From Atherix ibis (Eukaryota > Arthropoda > Insecta > Diptera > Athericidae), in assembly GCA_958298945.1 (NCBI GenBank), contig OY282607.1:90651270-90715269 (forward strand): a DNA stretch of 64,000 nucleotides, read 5' to 3'. The translations under genes were made by a program, and so were the position numbers. The notes below the pieces were generated by a model. That model was given only the letters and a program-made list of their open reading frames with translations. It did no database searches and had not been told where the DNA came from. Of the stretch, positions 49,815 through 61,140 are shown one piece after another. How positions within the stretch are numbered: position 1 is the first letter of the stretch; every line of letters begins with the position of its first letter.

Positions 49815-50620
49815 AAAATATCGTGTGTGGAACGTAAATTTGCCAGAAAAATGTATACGTTTCATTCTTTTGAATTCTCATCAAACTGTTGCCAATTAAT
49901 CAAGAATAGCAAAGAGCAAGGTGGTTTAGGAAATTAAAAAAAAAACTACATTATTTACTATAAACAGCAAAAAATCGTTATAGTTTTTATAGTATACACT
50001 ATGAAAAAGAATTAGTACCTTTCTTAGATTTGATGTTCATCAGACGTTCTACACAAAAAATTAGTACCTTTCTTAGGAAAAGCTCGTGTGGAACGTAAAT
50101 TTTCCAAAGGTTCCACTTTCATAAATTCTCATTAAACTTGAACCATTTCAGGGATCAAAAATTTTTTCAGGCATAGAAGAGATCAGGGTGGTATAGAAAA
50201 CATTAAAAAACAACAATAATTACTATAAAATGTCGTATAGGATTTTGTGGAATGTAAATTTTTATACAAATTAGAGAAAAAAAAAGTTCGCTTATTATTC
50301 AATTATTCAATCTTTTGCTATTGTAGTTTTCTAAATATTTTTTTATGGATAATTTTTATTACATTCAACAGTTGTTATCTGCCAAAATTTTCCAGAAAAA
50401 GTATACAGTCCACTTTAATAAATTCTTCTTAAATTTGAACCATTTTAAGGGTCAAACAATTTTTTAGTTATAGACGAGTGCAGTGTGGTTTAGAAACCAA
50501 AGAAAAACTACAATATTTTCTATAAAATATCGTATACAATTTTGTGGAATGTAAAATTCTATACAATAAAAAGAAAATTAGTTCGTTAATTATTCAATTC
50601 CTCAATTTTATGTTATTGAT
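49815..50620. repeat. GTGTGGAACGTAAATTT higher-order repeat, about 300 bp
   Basis: Blocks recur in the same order: TGTGGAAYGTAAATTT (49,826; 50,087; 50,240; 50,541), TTCTCATYAAACTTGAACCA-like (49,876; 50,137; 50,424), GGGTGGTATAGAAA-like (49,920; 50,190; 50,485), TACTATAAAATRTCGTATA (49,958 decayed; 50,220; 50,520), and TTCGTTAATTATTCAATT-like (50,287; 50,582). Roughly two and a half units of about 260-320 bp. Confidence 0.75.
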
Positions 50621-52355
50621 AACATAAAAAAACTAGTAACCTTTGACAAGTCGAACTTTCATCACAATTATTGTGTTCACATAGTTTTGTGAACAATTTT
50701 TATTAAATACCAGCAGTTGTTAAAATATGTTAGGAGTAAATATTCAATTAACAACAGGAAAAAAATTCATAATAAAAAATTTATAGTCTGCACCATAAAA
50801 AAGGGAAAATATTTTCAACTCTTAATCATAAAATAAACTAAAGGTTAAACCTTAAAAAAAATCGTCATTTAACAATTCGTAATTAACTATGATTTATGAA
50901 TAAAAATGTGCTAATCGCAGTAATTACCTGTGGAAAAAATAAAATACCTTCCACTTATTAAGCGGTTAACTTTTTATACCCTAACGAGAACAAATAATAA
51001 AAAAAGAAAGGTTTTTTTTCATTTTTCCCAATAATAACAATAAACAGAAAAATAGTAAAAAAAAAAACGTACAAAACTTTCTTATATTCCATTAGTCAGT
51101 CAGTTGGCAATAATAATTTTTTTTTTGTACATAAATTTTGCTCACAGATTTTCCAAAGCTTTATTATTTTTAGTTTTTGTTACGGTTCGTTTTATATGGT
51201 ATATTCTCCAAAAAATTCTCTATTTAAGCAGAAAAAAAGAAGAAAAATAAAGCCGATCGGAAAATATGTACCTAATAAAATAATAATAATTGTAATTCAA
51301 GCATTAAATTGACCGAGACCGGAGGCATTATTTTTTTGGATATTCACCCAGGGTAACCCGAAACCATTCATCCTTAGAAAAATATTATGGAAAATCGTAT
51401 CTCGAACCAATAATAGACAGAAGAGAGGAAGAGAAAATACTCAACCCAGCCTAGCGCATCGAACATAACCTAGAATCTAACATTTACCCTTGACATAAAC
51501 CAACCACCCCTGTTTACTTTTTGTTATTCCCTACCAGAACCACTTACCCAATACCAATTCCATCGTATAGAAATGGGCAAACATTTTATTCGCTCGTAAA
51601 AAAAATAGTTGTAGTCTTGAAAATGTTTCCCTTTTTATCGGTAAGGGATGGGGAGATGGGCATGTCCGACAACAATCATAGTTGAACTATGGAAAAAGTT
51701 TCTCTGGCGAATATCTAAATTTTTATTGTATATAATTTGTTTCCCTATCATCATCAGTTTTCGTTTTGTTTGTAGATGATTTTCCGATGATTTTATTTAA
51801 TATGATTTTGAAAATAGAAAAGGGAATGGACCGTATGTGTATACATATTGATAAGGTAGCTAATGAATGGTGAAATCAAAATCCGGAATTCGTTTTTTTT
51901 TTCTTTTGGGGTTCAGTTAAAACATTTGAAGGAAAAAAAAAACAATAAATAAAAATGAAAGTTTTTATAGGATCCAAAAATAATTCTATAACTCCCTAGT
52001 TGATATACTCTTTCCTTCTCGCAGAGGCATCCCCTATTAATAGAAAATATAAGATGTTAAAGAAAAAAAAATCTGAAAACTCAGATATTTCATCCTTTTT
52101 TTAAAGGAATTATTATTAAATTTAAAGTAATTATCCCCGAAAATGGAAAAGAATTTTTTTTCTTATAAATTTTTTAATCCTTTGTATCGCATAATTATTA
52201 TTTCTAAAGGATTTTACTGTATTTAATCGTTAGAATATTTATTTATCTCCAGAAATATCTTAGAAAAAGATTTGATTATAAAAATTATAAACTGGCCTCA
52301 ATTTGGAAGAAAATTTAGCAAAAAAATTTTCTGATAATGCTAGATATTATTTTCG
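50621..52355. other. Unique sequence, no gene supported
   Basis: Low-complexity A/T at 50.6-51.3 kb and 51.9-52.3 kb, more complex at 51.3-51.8 kb. No domain, RNA gene or element end recognised. Confidence 0.5.
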
Positions 52356-52362
52356 AAAGAAA

Positions 52363-52425
52363 CTGCATTGCCGACATCGAACTGCAATACCACATTCGGC
52401 TTGAACTGCATTATCGGCATGCACA
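52363..52425. repeat. GAACTGCATTRYCGRCAT short repeat, three copies
   Basis: GAAACTGCATTGCCGACAT, CGAACTGCAATACCACATTC and TGAACTGCATTATCGGCATG follow one another. AATCGAACTGCCTTACC appears again near 52,510. A small GC-containing tandem cluster. Confidence 0.65.
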
Positions 52426-52863
52426 AATTTCCCCTACGGGCTTTATACATTTATCTAAGCAGTTATATTATTGAAAATATTCAATTTTACATATAAAATT
52501 AATACAATAAATCGAACTGCCTTACCATAAAAACTGGAAAGTTTACTCCAAAAAAAAAAAAATACACAACCAATTTCAGCCTGTAAAATTATTTAAACAG
52601 TCAAAAAGAAAAAAAGATTTCCAAAATATCTTATATAAACTTCAACGCTGATGGAATGAAAGTGGAGATGTATCAGCTCATCAGCCTATAAAGAAGAGTG
52701 GAACAAGAGTGAACAGAAATCATGTAGATTGACGTATTATACACCACAAAAGACAATCAGTAAAAATGAAATACGTGTACACGACTAATCAGAGACAAAT
52801 AACTCCGTTTAAGTCATTCATTCTGAATCCCAGCAATAGCAGATACCGAACCGAGACAATCCG

Positions 52864-52945
52864 CCAATCCAATCCAATCGAATCGAATCCATTCCAATTT
52901 CCATCCAATCGTATCCAAATGCACTTCACTCAAATCGAATTCAAT
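52864..52945. repeat. (AATCC/AATCG)n simple repeat
   Basis: CCAATCCAATCCAATCGAAT continues as CGAATCCATTCCAATTTCC, CAATCGTATCC and AATCGAATTCAATC. An imperfect pentanucleotide repeat. Confidence 0.85.
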
Positions 52946-54185
52946 CAGTCGGCGCTGTTTTGAACAGGAATAACATTTGTCGGCAAACATACAATAACAG
53001 AGAAAATAACATGTGAACACAGAAGGTGGTGTCAGTAAGTTCAGAGCCTCTTCGAAACTTTCGAGACGACAACGACAACGACAACATCGTCTTTAGACTT
53101 TTCTGCCTTCCAAGTACTTACGGGATTCTCGCATCTTCCTTCATCTTCGTGTTCTTCGCAAACTCATTTGCAAACCATTTCTTGCTAGTGATTCTTCTAC
53201 CTGATCAGTGAGTAGGGAGTTAAGTTACATTGCCTAATAGGAGGGCATTTTCGCCATATAAAAAATTGTTTGCAATATTTTTAGTTCCTCCTCTCGACGT
53301 TCCATGCCATCAAGTTCACTTTTCCTCTTCCTTATGTCCTTTTAGCCCGCATTTTCACTTCTATAGTGTCCAATTTTCTTGTCATATTCGGATTCTCACA
53401 AAATAAGCAATATTTGAGAAAACAAAAACCAAAAAATTCCTATTTTGAAGGCTCCTTAAAAAGTAAAGTTCTTTTTGCTCGTTTCTGGTTGTTGGTTTCG
53501 CGTCTGTCATGTCCGCTGTCATCAAAACTGTCGCTATTTTCATCACTCCAGACTGTTTTTGCTTCTCTATTTTTTTATACTCTGGTAGAATTAGTTATTC
53601 TCTGCTCCCCTCTTGGTTCACCATCATTCGATCCAAGTAACTCAAGCGTACGTAACATTTTTATACCTGTTCCTTGTGTTCTTTGATTTTATTTTAGGTC
53701 GAACTCTTCGAATATTTCCTATTTGATTTTTAATTTTTTTTCATACAATAAATTATTAAAAATACACAAAAATAAGAACAAGAAAAAATATAAAAATAAA
53801 TCAAATAAATCGTACCAAAAAAAAAAAAAACATGGCAAAATTTTCGTCACAACACAAAATGTTCAATTTCTTGAAGAAATGTTTACAAATTTTCTTTGCT
53901 TTTAAGTTTCGATATTCTCCTAGTCGAACATGTTTTCTTAAATGTCAACCCTCAAGGGATATTTACCGTTTTTGAAACATTTTCTCTGTATTTGTTTTTC
54001 TTAGCAGTTTTTTTTTGTTGTTTCTCAAATGAAAACATAAAAAGTGCATTTTAAATGGTTGGACAAACTTTTTAGCTTTTAAATAAAAAATCAATAATTT
54101 TTTTTTTTTAGGAAGTTTTTTTAATAGAAATTATTCTTAATTATTTAGGAAAAATGTTCTAATCAACCAAAAAAAAAATTAAATG
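52946..54185. other. Unique sequence, no gene supported
   Basis: Complex at 53.0-53.7 kb, where a 106-codon plus frame (53,366-53,686) runs without a recognisable domain. A/T-rich after 53.7 kb. The frame is Ser/Leu/Phe-rich and I treat it as chance, with low certainty. Confidence 0.45.
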
Positions 54186-54189
54186 CAAT

Positions 54190-55170
54190 CGCTCTGGGTA
54201 CTAAAAACGAGTTAAGATAATTTTTCTCTAATTGCTCATGATTCTCATAGATGGCGTTGTTCAACAAATAAACTCTTTTTTTAGAAAATGCCCTAATCCA
54301 AGGTTTCCCGATCTTTTAAACATTAAGACCTACTTTATTCCTTGCGCAGTGTAAAAATATGCATTCGACATCTTGTTTTTAGATCCACAGTTTGGAAAAC
54401 GCTGGTTTTTTTAGAAAAAAAAAGAAAAAACTGAAGAAGTCGCCAGCGCAAGTGAGTTAAGATAATTTTTTCCTGATTGCTAACGATTCTTATAGATGGA
54501 GTAATTTTTAGTTGCCAAAAACGAGTTAATATAATTTTTCCTGATTCTCATAGATGGACAAAACTCAACAAATGAACTCTTTTGTTTAGAAAATGCCCTA
54601 ATCTAAGGGTTTCCGGATGTTTAAATATTGCAATTCACTTTTTAGAAACCTAATCTATGGCGACCTACTTTATTCCTGTCGCAGTGTAAAAATATGCATT
54701 TGACATCTTATTTTTAGATCTACAGCTTGGAAAACGCTGCTCTTTTCAGAAATAAAGACAAAAAAAAAACTGGAAAACTCGCTACCACAAGTAAGTTTAG
54801 ACAATTTTGTTTTGTGATTGCTTACGCTTCACATAGATGGCGCTGTTCAACAAATCAAATAATTTTTGGGGTACAATGCCCAAATCCAAGGTTTTCCTGA
54901 ACTTTTAAACATTGACACCCACTTTATTTCTGACGTAGTGTAAAAGTATTGATATTCAAGATCTTCTCGTGACCTACCAGTGGATCTCGATTCACAGTTA
55001 AGAAAACGCTGCTCTTATCGAAAAAATAAACTGGAAAACTCGCTACCAAAAGCAAGTTTAGATAGTTTTTGTTTGATTGCTAACGATTATCACAGATGGC
55101 ACTGTATAATATATAAAATAATTTCTGGGGAATTGCTCTAATCCAGGGATTTCTAAACTTTTAAACTTAA
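54190..55170 (+). repeat. AGATGGCGCTGTT repeat family, about 4 tandem units
   Basis: A composite unit of about 240-340 bp recurs, with its ACGAGTTAAGATAATTTTT start near 54,197, 54,439, 54,782 and 55,043. Order within a unit: AAACTCGCTACCA, GATTGCTAACGATTCTCA, AGATGGCGCTGTTCAACAAA, AATGCCCTAATCCAAGG, TTTCCCGATCTTTTAAACAT, GCAGTGTAAAAATATGCATT, AGATCCACAGTTTGGAAAAC, GCTG. The part from CAAGGTTTCCCGA to TTTGGAAAACGCTG has inward-facing ends like the CAGxGGTTCTCAAACT ends of hAT-type elements. It may therefore be an embedded hAT-like MITE (inference). Two inverted units lie at 57.8-58.3 kb. Confidence 0.75.
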
Positions 55171-57290
55171 TCAAGATTAAAATTAACAATGAAAAAAAAT
55201 ATTCTGTTAGCAAAAAAAAATTTTGGTAGGAAAAAAAAAATTTTACGTAAAATATTTGCAGGTAAAAATGTTTAAATTACAAATTTACGGTAAAAGATAT
55301 TCAATGAAAGTTATTAAATTTAAAATAAGATAAAAAAGGCGGAAAAATTCATTAAAAAAAAACACCCTCCACACTGAATAGGAGCAAAGAAGAAAAAATT
55401 GCACAAGCAGAAAATGTCTGAATTTTAAGGATAAGATAGAGTATCGAAGAGGTTCATAACCATGCCATTATTTCAAGAGAGCTCATCTTTCCTATTCAAA
55501 GTGGTCCATTTTATAGTCTTTTGTTCTTTCAATTCAGGAAGCATGAGCTAAGAAGTCACGTTCATCCCAATTTAATGTTGGAAAAAGAAATGAATTGGAG
55601 CGTTGTGCAATTTTCCAGAACGGGAATGACATAATACTTAAGGGATGACACTGCAGCAAAATTCTGTCTTATAGAACAATTGGATAAGGGGTGATGACTA
55701 GCAGCTTGCTGCTTGGTACGGTATGTAAGTGGGAAATATGTTTGAATTAAATGAGAAAAATTGCCTAAGAAATAAAGCTATGGAATAAATGTGATTGCAG
55801 ATGAGAAATTGTGTAAATGAAAGACCAACCATCCATTTGGTGGTATAACATTTGGTGGCCACCATAAAAAATTGAACTCATTTCGATGATAATAAAATAA
55901 GACGAGTTTTGGGGTTGGTGGAGATGCCAAATCATTCAGCGTTTAAATTTAGAAGATTTTGGTTTTGTTTTGTTTTTTTTTTTTGCTTCCAGTTTATCCT
56001 AAAACATAATCGGACAATTAAAAAATAAATACGAAAAAAACAACAACCAACAAGCCCCAATAGATGGAGCCAAACCGAGTCATTAAACTTAAATCCAATC
56101 TTGTACACAATACAAACGAAAAAACCGTATTTAATTTAATACTCAACGGATTTTAATGTACTCTCTCTTCATTGTTAACTTATCTTAATTATTATTTTAT
56201 TAGTAATTTTGTAACACATTCAATTTTTGGGACATTGACGGAAGCATAATAACAACAAAAACAAAAAAAAAAAGGTTAAGACTGTAAGCATTTCCAAATA
56301 ATCGATGGGGGCTGGCTGGTTGGTGTTTTTGTTCTTTCGAAAGCATTATTTTTAAGTGGTTTTCATGTCATTATACCATTAAATGTGTACTGTTGGCCAT
56401 AGCTACTAAAAATTACCATCATTCCATTTTAAATACATTTAGTCGACCTGACCCTATCCACCCTTACCAACGATGGTTTGGAAACTTTCACTTTCACATA
56501 ATATTACCACCCATTTTTCACCTCTTTTACTATAAGAAAGAAAATACCAACAAACGAAATAAGAAAAAATACTAAATAAATAAGCTACAAGTTAGCAACA
56601 AGAAAGGATTGAATACTGAATGTTTGCTAATCGACAGTAGACGACGACTATGGGCTTGATGTGAAAGGATCAATTTGGTCCTTCGTATTTCCATTTACGA
56701 GTACATCAAACCGGAAAACTCAATCTGAGGGTTGGATTATGGATGAAATTTTCTTAACATGACCGTCAACGCAATCATTATTGTTATTGTATTGTGTGCT
56801 GTTTCCATGGGCCAACCCGTCATTCTCATATCGTTACTGTTGTCGTCCGACCTCTCCATAAGTACACACTTCATTATGGGCGAAAAGTTCCAATTACACT
56901 TTCTATACGGTTTCGTTCTGCTGTCGTTTGCTCAGCCGCAGCCGCAAGTACGATATCATCAAAGTCCATTTTCATCATCAAAGTTAGAAAAGGGTTTATT
57001 AATTTCTCATTTCGTTGAAAATTGAAATCGATTTAAGTGATACGTGCCAGTGTTCTGATAGGCAAAATTAAATTGACAACAAATGGACATTCAAAATGGG
57101 ATGAATTAGAGCCAAAAAGGGTAAAAGATGCTAACAAGACGACAAAATCAACTTAAATGTTTATCGAACAATGTTGCTTTGTCTCAAAAACAATATGCAA
57201 TGTCAGTTTTTAAATAGGACTAAGTCAAAATAGGACTTTTTGTAATTATTTTTGAAATTTTATAAAAAAAAATATTCCAAAATTTTTTTT
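55171..57290. other. Unique sequence, no gene supported
   Basis: Complex at 55.4-56.0 kb and 56.6-57.2 kb. An 88-codon frame at 56,759-57,025 starts with a hydrophobic, signal-peptide-like stretch. A second, equally long frame overlaps it on the same strand, so I do not call a gene. Confidence 0.45.
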
Positions 57291-57294
57291 ATTA

Positions 57295-57398
57295 TGTTTA
57301 TAAACATTTTACTTTGATCTCAAATTGTTTATAAACATTTTATTTAATCTCAAAATGTTTATAAACACTATTATACATATTAAAAGTGTTTATAAACA
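57295..57398. repeat. Four TGTTTATAAACA palindromes at 30-31 bp spacing
   Basis: The 12-bp perfect palindrome TGTTTATAAACA occurs at 57,295-57,306, 57,326-57,337, 57,356-57,367 and 57,387-57,398. The intervening TTTTACTTTGATCTCAAAT-like spacer is diverged. TGTTTA is close to the forkhead-factor core TGTTTAC. A regulatory reading is inference; a young minisatellite is the simpler one. Confidence 0.85.
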
Positions 57399-57440
57399 AT
57401 CTACCAATTCGTATAAGGAAGAAATTTTTTTCCCCTTTAA

Positions 57441-57555
57441 TTTGTTGTTGTTGTAAAGCTTAACACAGAAACAACAACAACAACAACAACAAAAACCACA
57501 ATCAATCTTCATAAACACGAGACCATACAACACAACAACAACAACAACAACAACA
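57441..57555. repeat. (TTG)n and (ACA)n microsatellites in opposing orientation
   Basis: TTTGTTGTTGTTG (57,441-57,453) is followed by (ACA)n at about 57,470-57,491 and again at about 57,527-57,555. The TTG and CAA tracts could pair as a hairpin. Confidence 0.85.
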
Positions 57556-57814
57556 CAGAAATTTATTGTAGAAAATAAATTAAATTAGAAGAAAATGGCA
57601 CACGCACAATAATAAATATTTTTTGAATGGTTTTAACACGTTCTCATAATATCCCGTTTATCTTTGGTTTATGTATCGTAAATCTTGAACGCAACTAGAA
57701 ATCATTAGAAACGTGAAAAAGATTTATTATAATTTGAGAAAATTGTAAAAAAAAAAGGAAAAAAATGATGTAAAATATTTTGTCAAATTTAATTTGGAAA
57801 AATTCGTTTATATT
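57556..57814. other. AT-rich unique sequence
   Basis: No feature recognised. Confidence 0.5.
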
Positions 57815-58275
57815 TTGAACAGAGCTCATCTATGATGAGGATTGTTAGCGATCAGAGAAAAATTATCTTAATTGTCTCCCAAAAACTATTTTATATGTTA
57901 AACAGCGCCATCTGTGATAATCGTTAGCAATTAGACAAAAATTAACTAAACTTCGTTTTTGGTAGTGAGTTTTCCAGGTTCTTTTTTCAATAAGGGCGGA
58001 ATTTTGAAAAACGGTGGTTCACGACCCACACACAGTTGGTGGATCGCGGCATGACCTTGCACATATATATATTTTTAAAATACGTCCGGACTAAAGTTGT
58101 TCGCTATAAATTAGGTTTCTAAGAAATGGATCGCAATGTTTAAAAGTTCGGGAACTCATGGATTAGGGCATTTTCTAAAAAAAACTAGTTAATTTGTTGA
58201 ACAGCGCCATCTGTGAGAATTGTAAGCGATCATAAAAAATTATCTTAGCCCGCTTTTGGTAGCGATAGCGTTTCC
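57815..58275 (-). repeat. AGATGGCGCTGTT repeat family, inverted pair of units
   Basis: Reverse complement of the 54.2-55.2 kb unit. AACAGCGCCATCTGTGA lies at about 57,901 and 58,201 (period about 300). TTAAAAGTTCGGGAACTCAT lies at about 58,140, with ACGACCCACACACAGTTGG / GTGGATCGCGGCATGACC between. The retained GACCCAC and GGATCGCG words support an embedded hAT-like MITE. It ends about 110 bp before Tc1/mariner copy 2. Confidence 0.75.
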
Positions 58276-58599
58276 TATTAGGAAATTGTTTTGCGAATAA
58301 TTTTTATAAAGAAAAATAATTTTTTTATGAATTGTTAATAAAAGAAAACTCGAAAATATTCCGTGTTGGAGTAATTCATTTCGTGGTTCGGAAAGTACAG
58401 TGTTGTCGTTTGACAGCTGTCAAGTATATATTTGATCCAAGATGACACTTTTTGTTTTTTAAGGCTCTGCCATTTTACATAAAAAAGTTTTCACAAATTT
58501 TAAAAATTCGTGAACATTGTAAAAATTTTCTCCAGAAGTGGTGATTCTGCTGTAAAAGATTATAATCATAATTCTCGGTTGGAAAACAATATTTTCATA

Positions 58600-59620
58600 G
58601 ATGAGGCTCTGAAAATCTACTAGTAACGGTGGAGAAGTTATTGCACCCGCGAAAAGTGACTGCATGATGGGAATTTTAGTCTGACAGTATTATTGGTCCT
58701 CAATTCTTTGATAATGAACTGGTACCGTCAATTTTGAGCGCAACGGCCATCTTTTTTTATCCTGAGATTGAAGAATTCAATCTGAACGACATGCGGTTTC
58801 GACAGTGAAGCCCCAAAAGCCATACAACACGTGAATTTGTGGCTTTAGAGTGTGTAAAATTTTCAGGCCGCGTAACATCGTTTTTTGATGATGTCAATTA
58901 ATTTTAAAGATTTCAATTTGAACCACATGTGTTTTCAACAGTAAAGCCCCAAAAGCCTCACAACCCGACAAATTTTGTCTTTTATGTGCTCAAAGTTTCA
59001 AGGCCGCGTAGTAGCATTTTCTGATGATGTCAGTTGATCTTAAAGATTTCAATCCGAACCACATGTGTTTTCAACAGTAAAGCCCCAAAAGCCTCACAAC
59101 CCGGCAAATTTTGTTTTTATTGTGCTTAAAGTTTCAAGGCCGCGTAATAGCATTTTCTGATGATGTCAGTTGATCTTCAAGATTTCAATCTGAACCACAC
59201 GTGGTTTCAACAGTAAAACCCCAAAAGCCTCACAACCCGACAAATTTTGTCTTTAATGTGCTCAAAGTTTCAATGCCGCGTAACAGCATTTTCTGATGAT
59301 GTCAATTGATCTTAAAGATTTCAATCTGAACCACATGTGTTTTCAACAGTAAAACCCCAAAAGCCTCACAACCCGACAAATGTTGTCTTTAATGTGCTCA
59401 AAGTTTCAAGGCCGCATGATAACATTTTCTGATGATGTCAATTATTCTCCAAGGCCGTATAATTGTACTTTTTCTTGTAGGGTGACGCAAAAGATCTTGT
59501 TGTTGACGCAGATAATAATCAAACTAAAAAGCATTAAAAAATCAATATCCGTTACTGAATTACAGCCCTAAATGTGTAAAAAAGCCATCAAAAATTACCT
59601 CAAAAAGACGAAGTCCTGAT
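58600..59620 (+). pseudogene. Tc1/mariner transposase, C-terminal part, with amplified core
   Basis: The same family as copy 1: a DDE_3-type transposase lacking its N-terminal DNA-binding half. Across frames the remnant reads GSENLLVTVEKLLHPRKVT near 58,615-58,670, IIGPQFFDNE near 58,697, PEIEEFNLNDMRFRQ then a stop where QQDGAT is expected (near 58,760-58,806), and HTTREFVALECVKFSGRV to FFDDVN near 58,820-58,900. The segment from NLN to DDVN is then repeated four more times. After the last copy the protein order resumes: DDVNYSPRPYNCTF, DADNNQ, a stop, KINIR and MCKKAIKNYLKK near 59,435-59,610. The stop replacing the catalytic-region QDGAT is present in all five repeats, so the gene was dead before the amplification. 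Non-functional. Confidence 0.85.
58776..59450 (+). repeat. 136-bp tandem repeat, five units, made of transposase core
   Basis: Units start (TTCAATCTGAACCACATGTG-type) at 58,776, 58,912, 59,048, 59,184 and 59,320, exactly 136 bp apart each time. The last ends near 59,450. Units 2-5 are very similar to each other. Unit 1 differs more (GACATGCGGTTTCGACAG against CACATGTGTTTTCAACAG), so units 2-5 look like a later expansion of one derivative. The period of 136 is not a multiple of three, so each junction shifts the reading frame and no continuous protein was ever made from the array. Confidence 0.95.
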
Positions 59621-59758
59621 AAAAGTCTTGTAGATGCCATTCGAATGATATTTAATTCCATGCATAATGGCAAGGTCCAAGCAATATAATATAATAAAAA
59701 TTTCATCAAAATGATGAATTTAAAGTGGGCTTTATTTAACTTAATTTTCCGTAGAACA

Positions 59759-60997
59759 AATTGGATTTTATATTATTCACAATTCCTTTTCTACGAATTA
59801 TGCCCACCTACGCAGCAAAGAAAATAGCAGAAAAAGTCCTTTCAAAGTTCACAAATTTTGCAATTCTCAAAATAAATTGATAAGATTAATTTTTTAGGCT
59901 TATTCATTATTGCTCTTATTTTCATTTTTCAATTGAATTTATTCAAAAAAAAAAATGTTCATTTTCAACACTCTTTCACCTAATCAGTAGCAATTACTGC
60001 CTTACCTTTTTTCTACTTAACATCGTATCTTATCAGTTCAAATTTGATCCATTTACACAGATTTTTTCCTATTATCCTTACAAAAGCATCCCTTTTCTTT
60101 GTCGTCGTACAATTTGATTTTTTCCATCACATGAATTTTGACTTTAAACATTTTCGTCCTTTCATTCAATGAAAAATTCACCTTTTCATAAAAAGCTAAA
60201 TTCTAAGAATAAATACTGGCATTTGCTTAAAAAGGATCTTGTTATTGATTTTTTTTTATTATTTTGGCTGTGTTTAAATGTTTAATTGGCTTTTTATATA
60301 ATAATCTTTTTATGTATTTTTTTTTTGTTGTTGTTCGATTTAATTATAATTCTTTTACGAAAGATTTAAGGATTCTTTTGCCCATTTATTCGGTATTAAA
60401 TGTGACTTATTTAAAAATAAAAACTTTGGTATTTCTAGGCTCACTCGTACCTTTTGCTTTATTATATTTTGTACTTTTAAGGATATTTTTCAAATTCTTC
60501 GAATTAACGACTTGATTGATTTACTTTTGATACATTTTTTTTTTACTAAAATTCCGAAATTGAAACAATTTTGTGTAAAATGATATTTTTTATTAATTTT
60601 GTTCTAGTATAAAAGGAAAATATCCTTTTTCATAAATCCTTTTTTTTTAACATATGAAAAATTTGGAAGAATTTTTCACAATAAATCAAAAAGATATTTT
60701 CAAACTGTACACACATAAAATATGTTTAATGTTATTTGTTAAAAAAAAAGTTCGTCCTTTTGAAAATAGAAATCATAGAAGCCAGAAAAAAAGAGCAAAA
60801 GTAAATTATACCAGATGAGCTCATTTCTTAGATGCTAACCTACTATCCACAAATATGCAGAAAAATGTCCCAATTTTTAATAAAACTGCTCTGCAAAAAT
60901 ATTATTTGTACGTTTTAAAAAAAAAATCCCACTCAAAAAAGGACATTTGTCTTTATATAGAAAAAATTTTTATTTCAATTCTTATAAAGAGTTATTC
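59759..60997. other. AT-rich unique sequence between transposon copies 2 and 3
   Basis: Low-complexity A/T with no recognisable gene. An 83-codon plus frame (60,264-60,515) is hydrophobic and T-driven, and is not called. Confidence 0.5.
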
Positions 60998-61140
60998 AAT
61001 TTGCGCTTCAGAAAATAACGTCAAATAAAATATTTTTATAATATAGATTTTAATTAAATTTTTATATCATTAAATTGCTTGGACCCTGCCATAATGCATG
61101 ATATTCAAGACCTTTAAATGAGGCCACCACAAGACCTCAT

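Larger units (their letters stand above)
58383..59758 (+). mobile_element. Tc1/mariner deletion derivative, copy 2
   Basis: The left end GTGGTTCGGAAAGTACAG (58,383-58,400) matches the left end of copy 1. The right end TTTTCCGTAGAACAAATT (about 59,745-59,762) is its imperfect inverted repeat. TTTGACAGCTGTCAA follows the left end at about 58,410. GCCATTTTACA and TCTGAAAA landmarks occur in the same order as in copy 1, so both derive from one internally deleted ancestor. The copy carries broken transposase, with a segment of it tandemly multiplied five times. The right flank keeps GCATAATGGCAAGGTCC, shared with copies 1 and 3. Confidence 0.85.

Noticed and set aside
53366..53686. 106-codon plus frame
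   Set aside because: No domain, and Ser/Leu/Phe-rich. Cannot be separated from chance without conservation or RNA data.
56759..57025. 88-codon frame with signal-peptide-like start
   Set aside because: A second same-strand frame of similar length overlaps it, and nothing after the hydrophobic stretch resembles a known secreted peptide.
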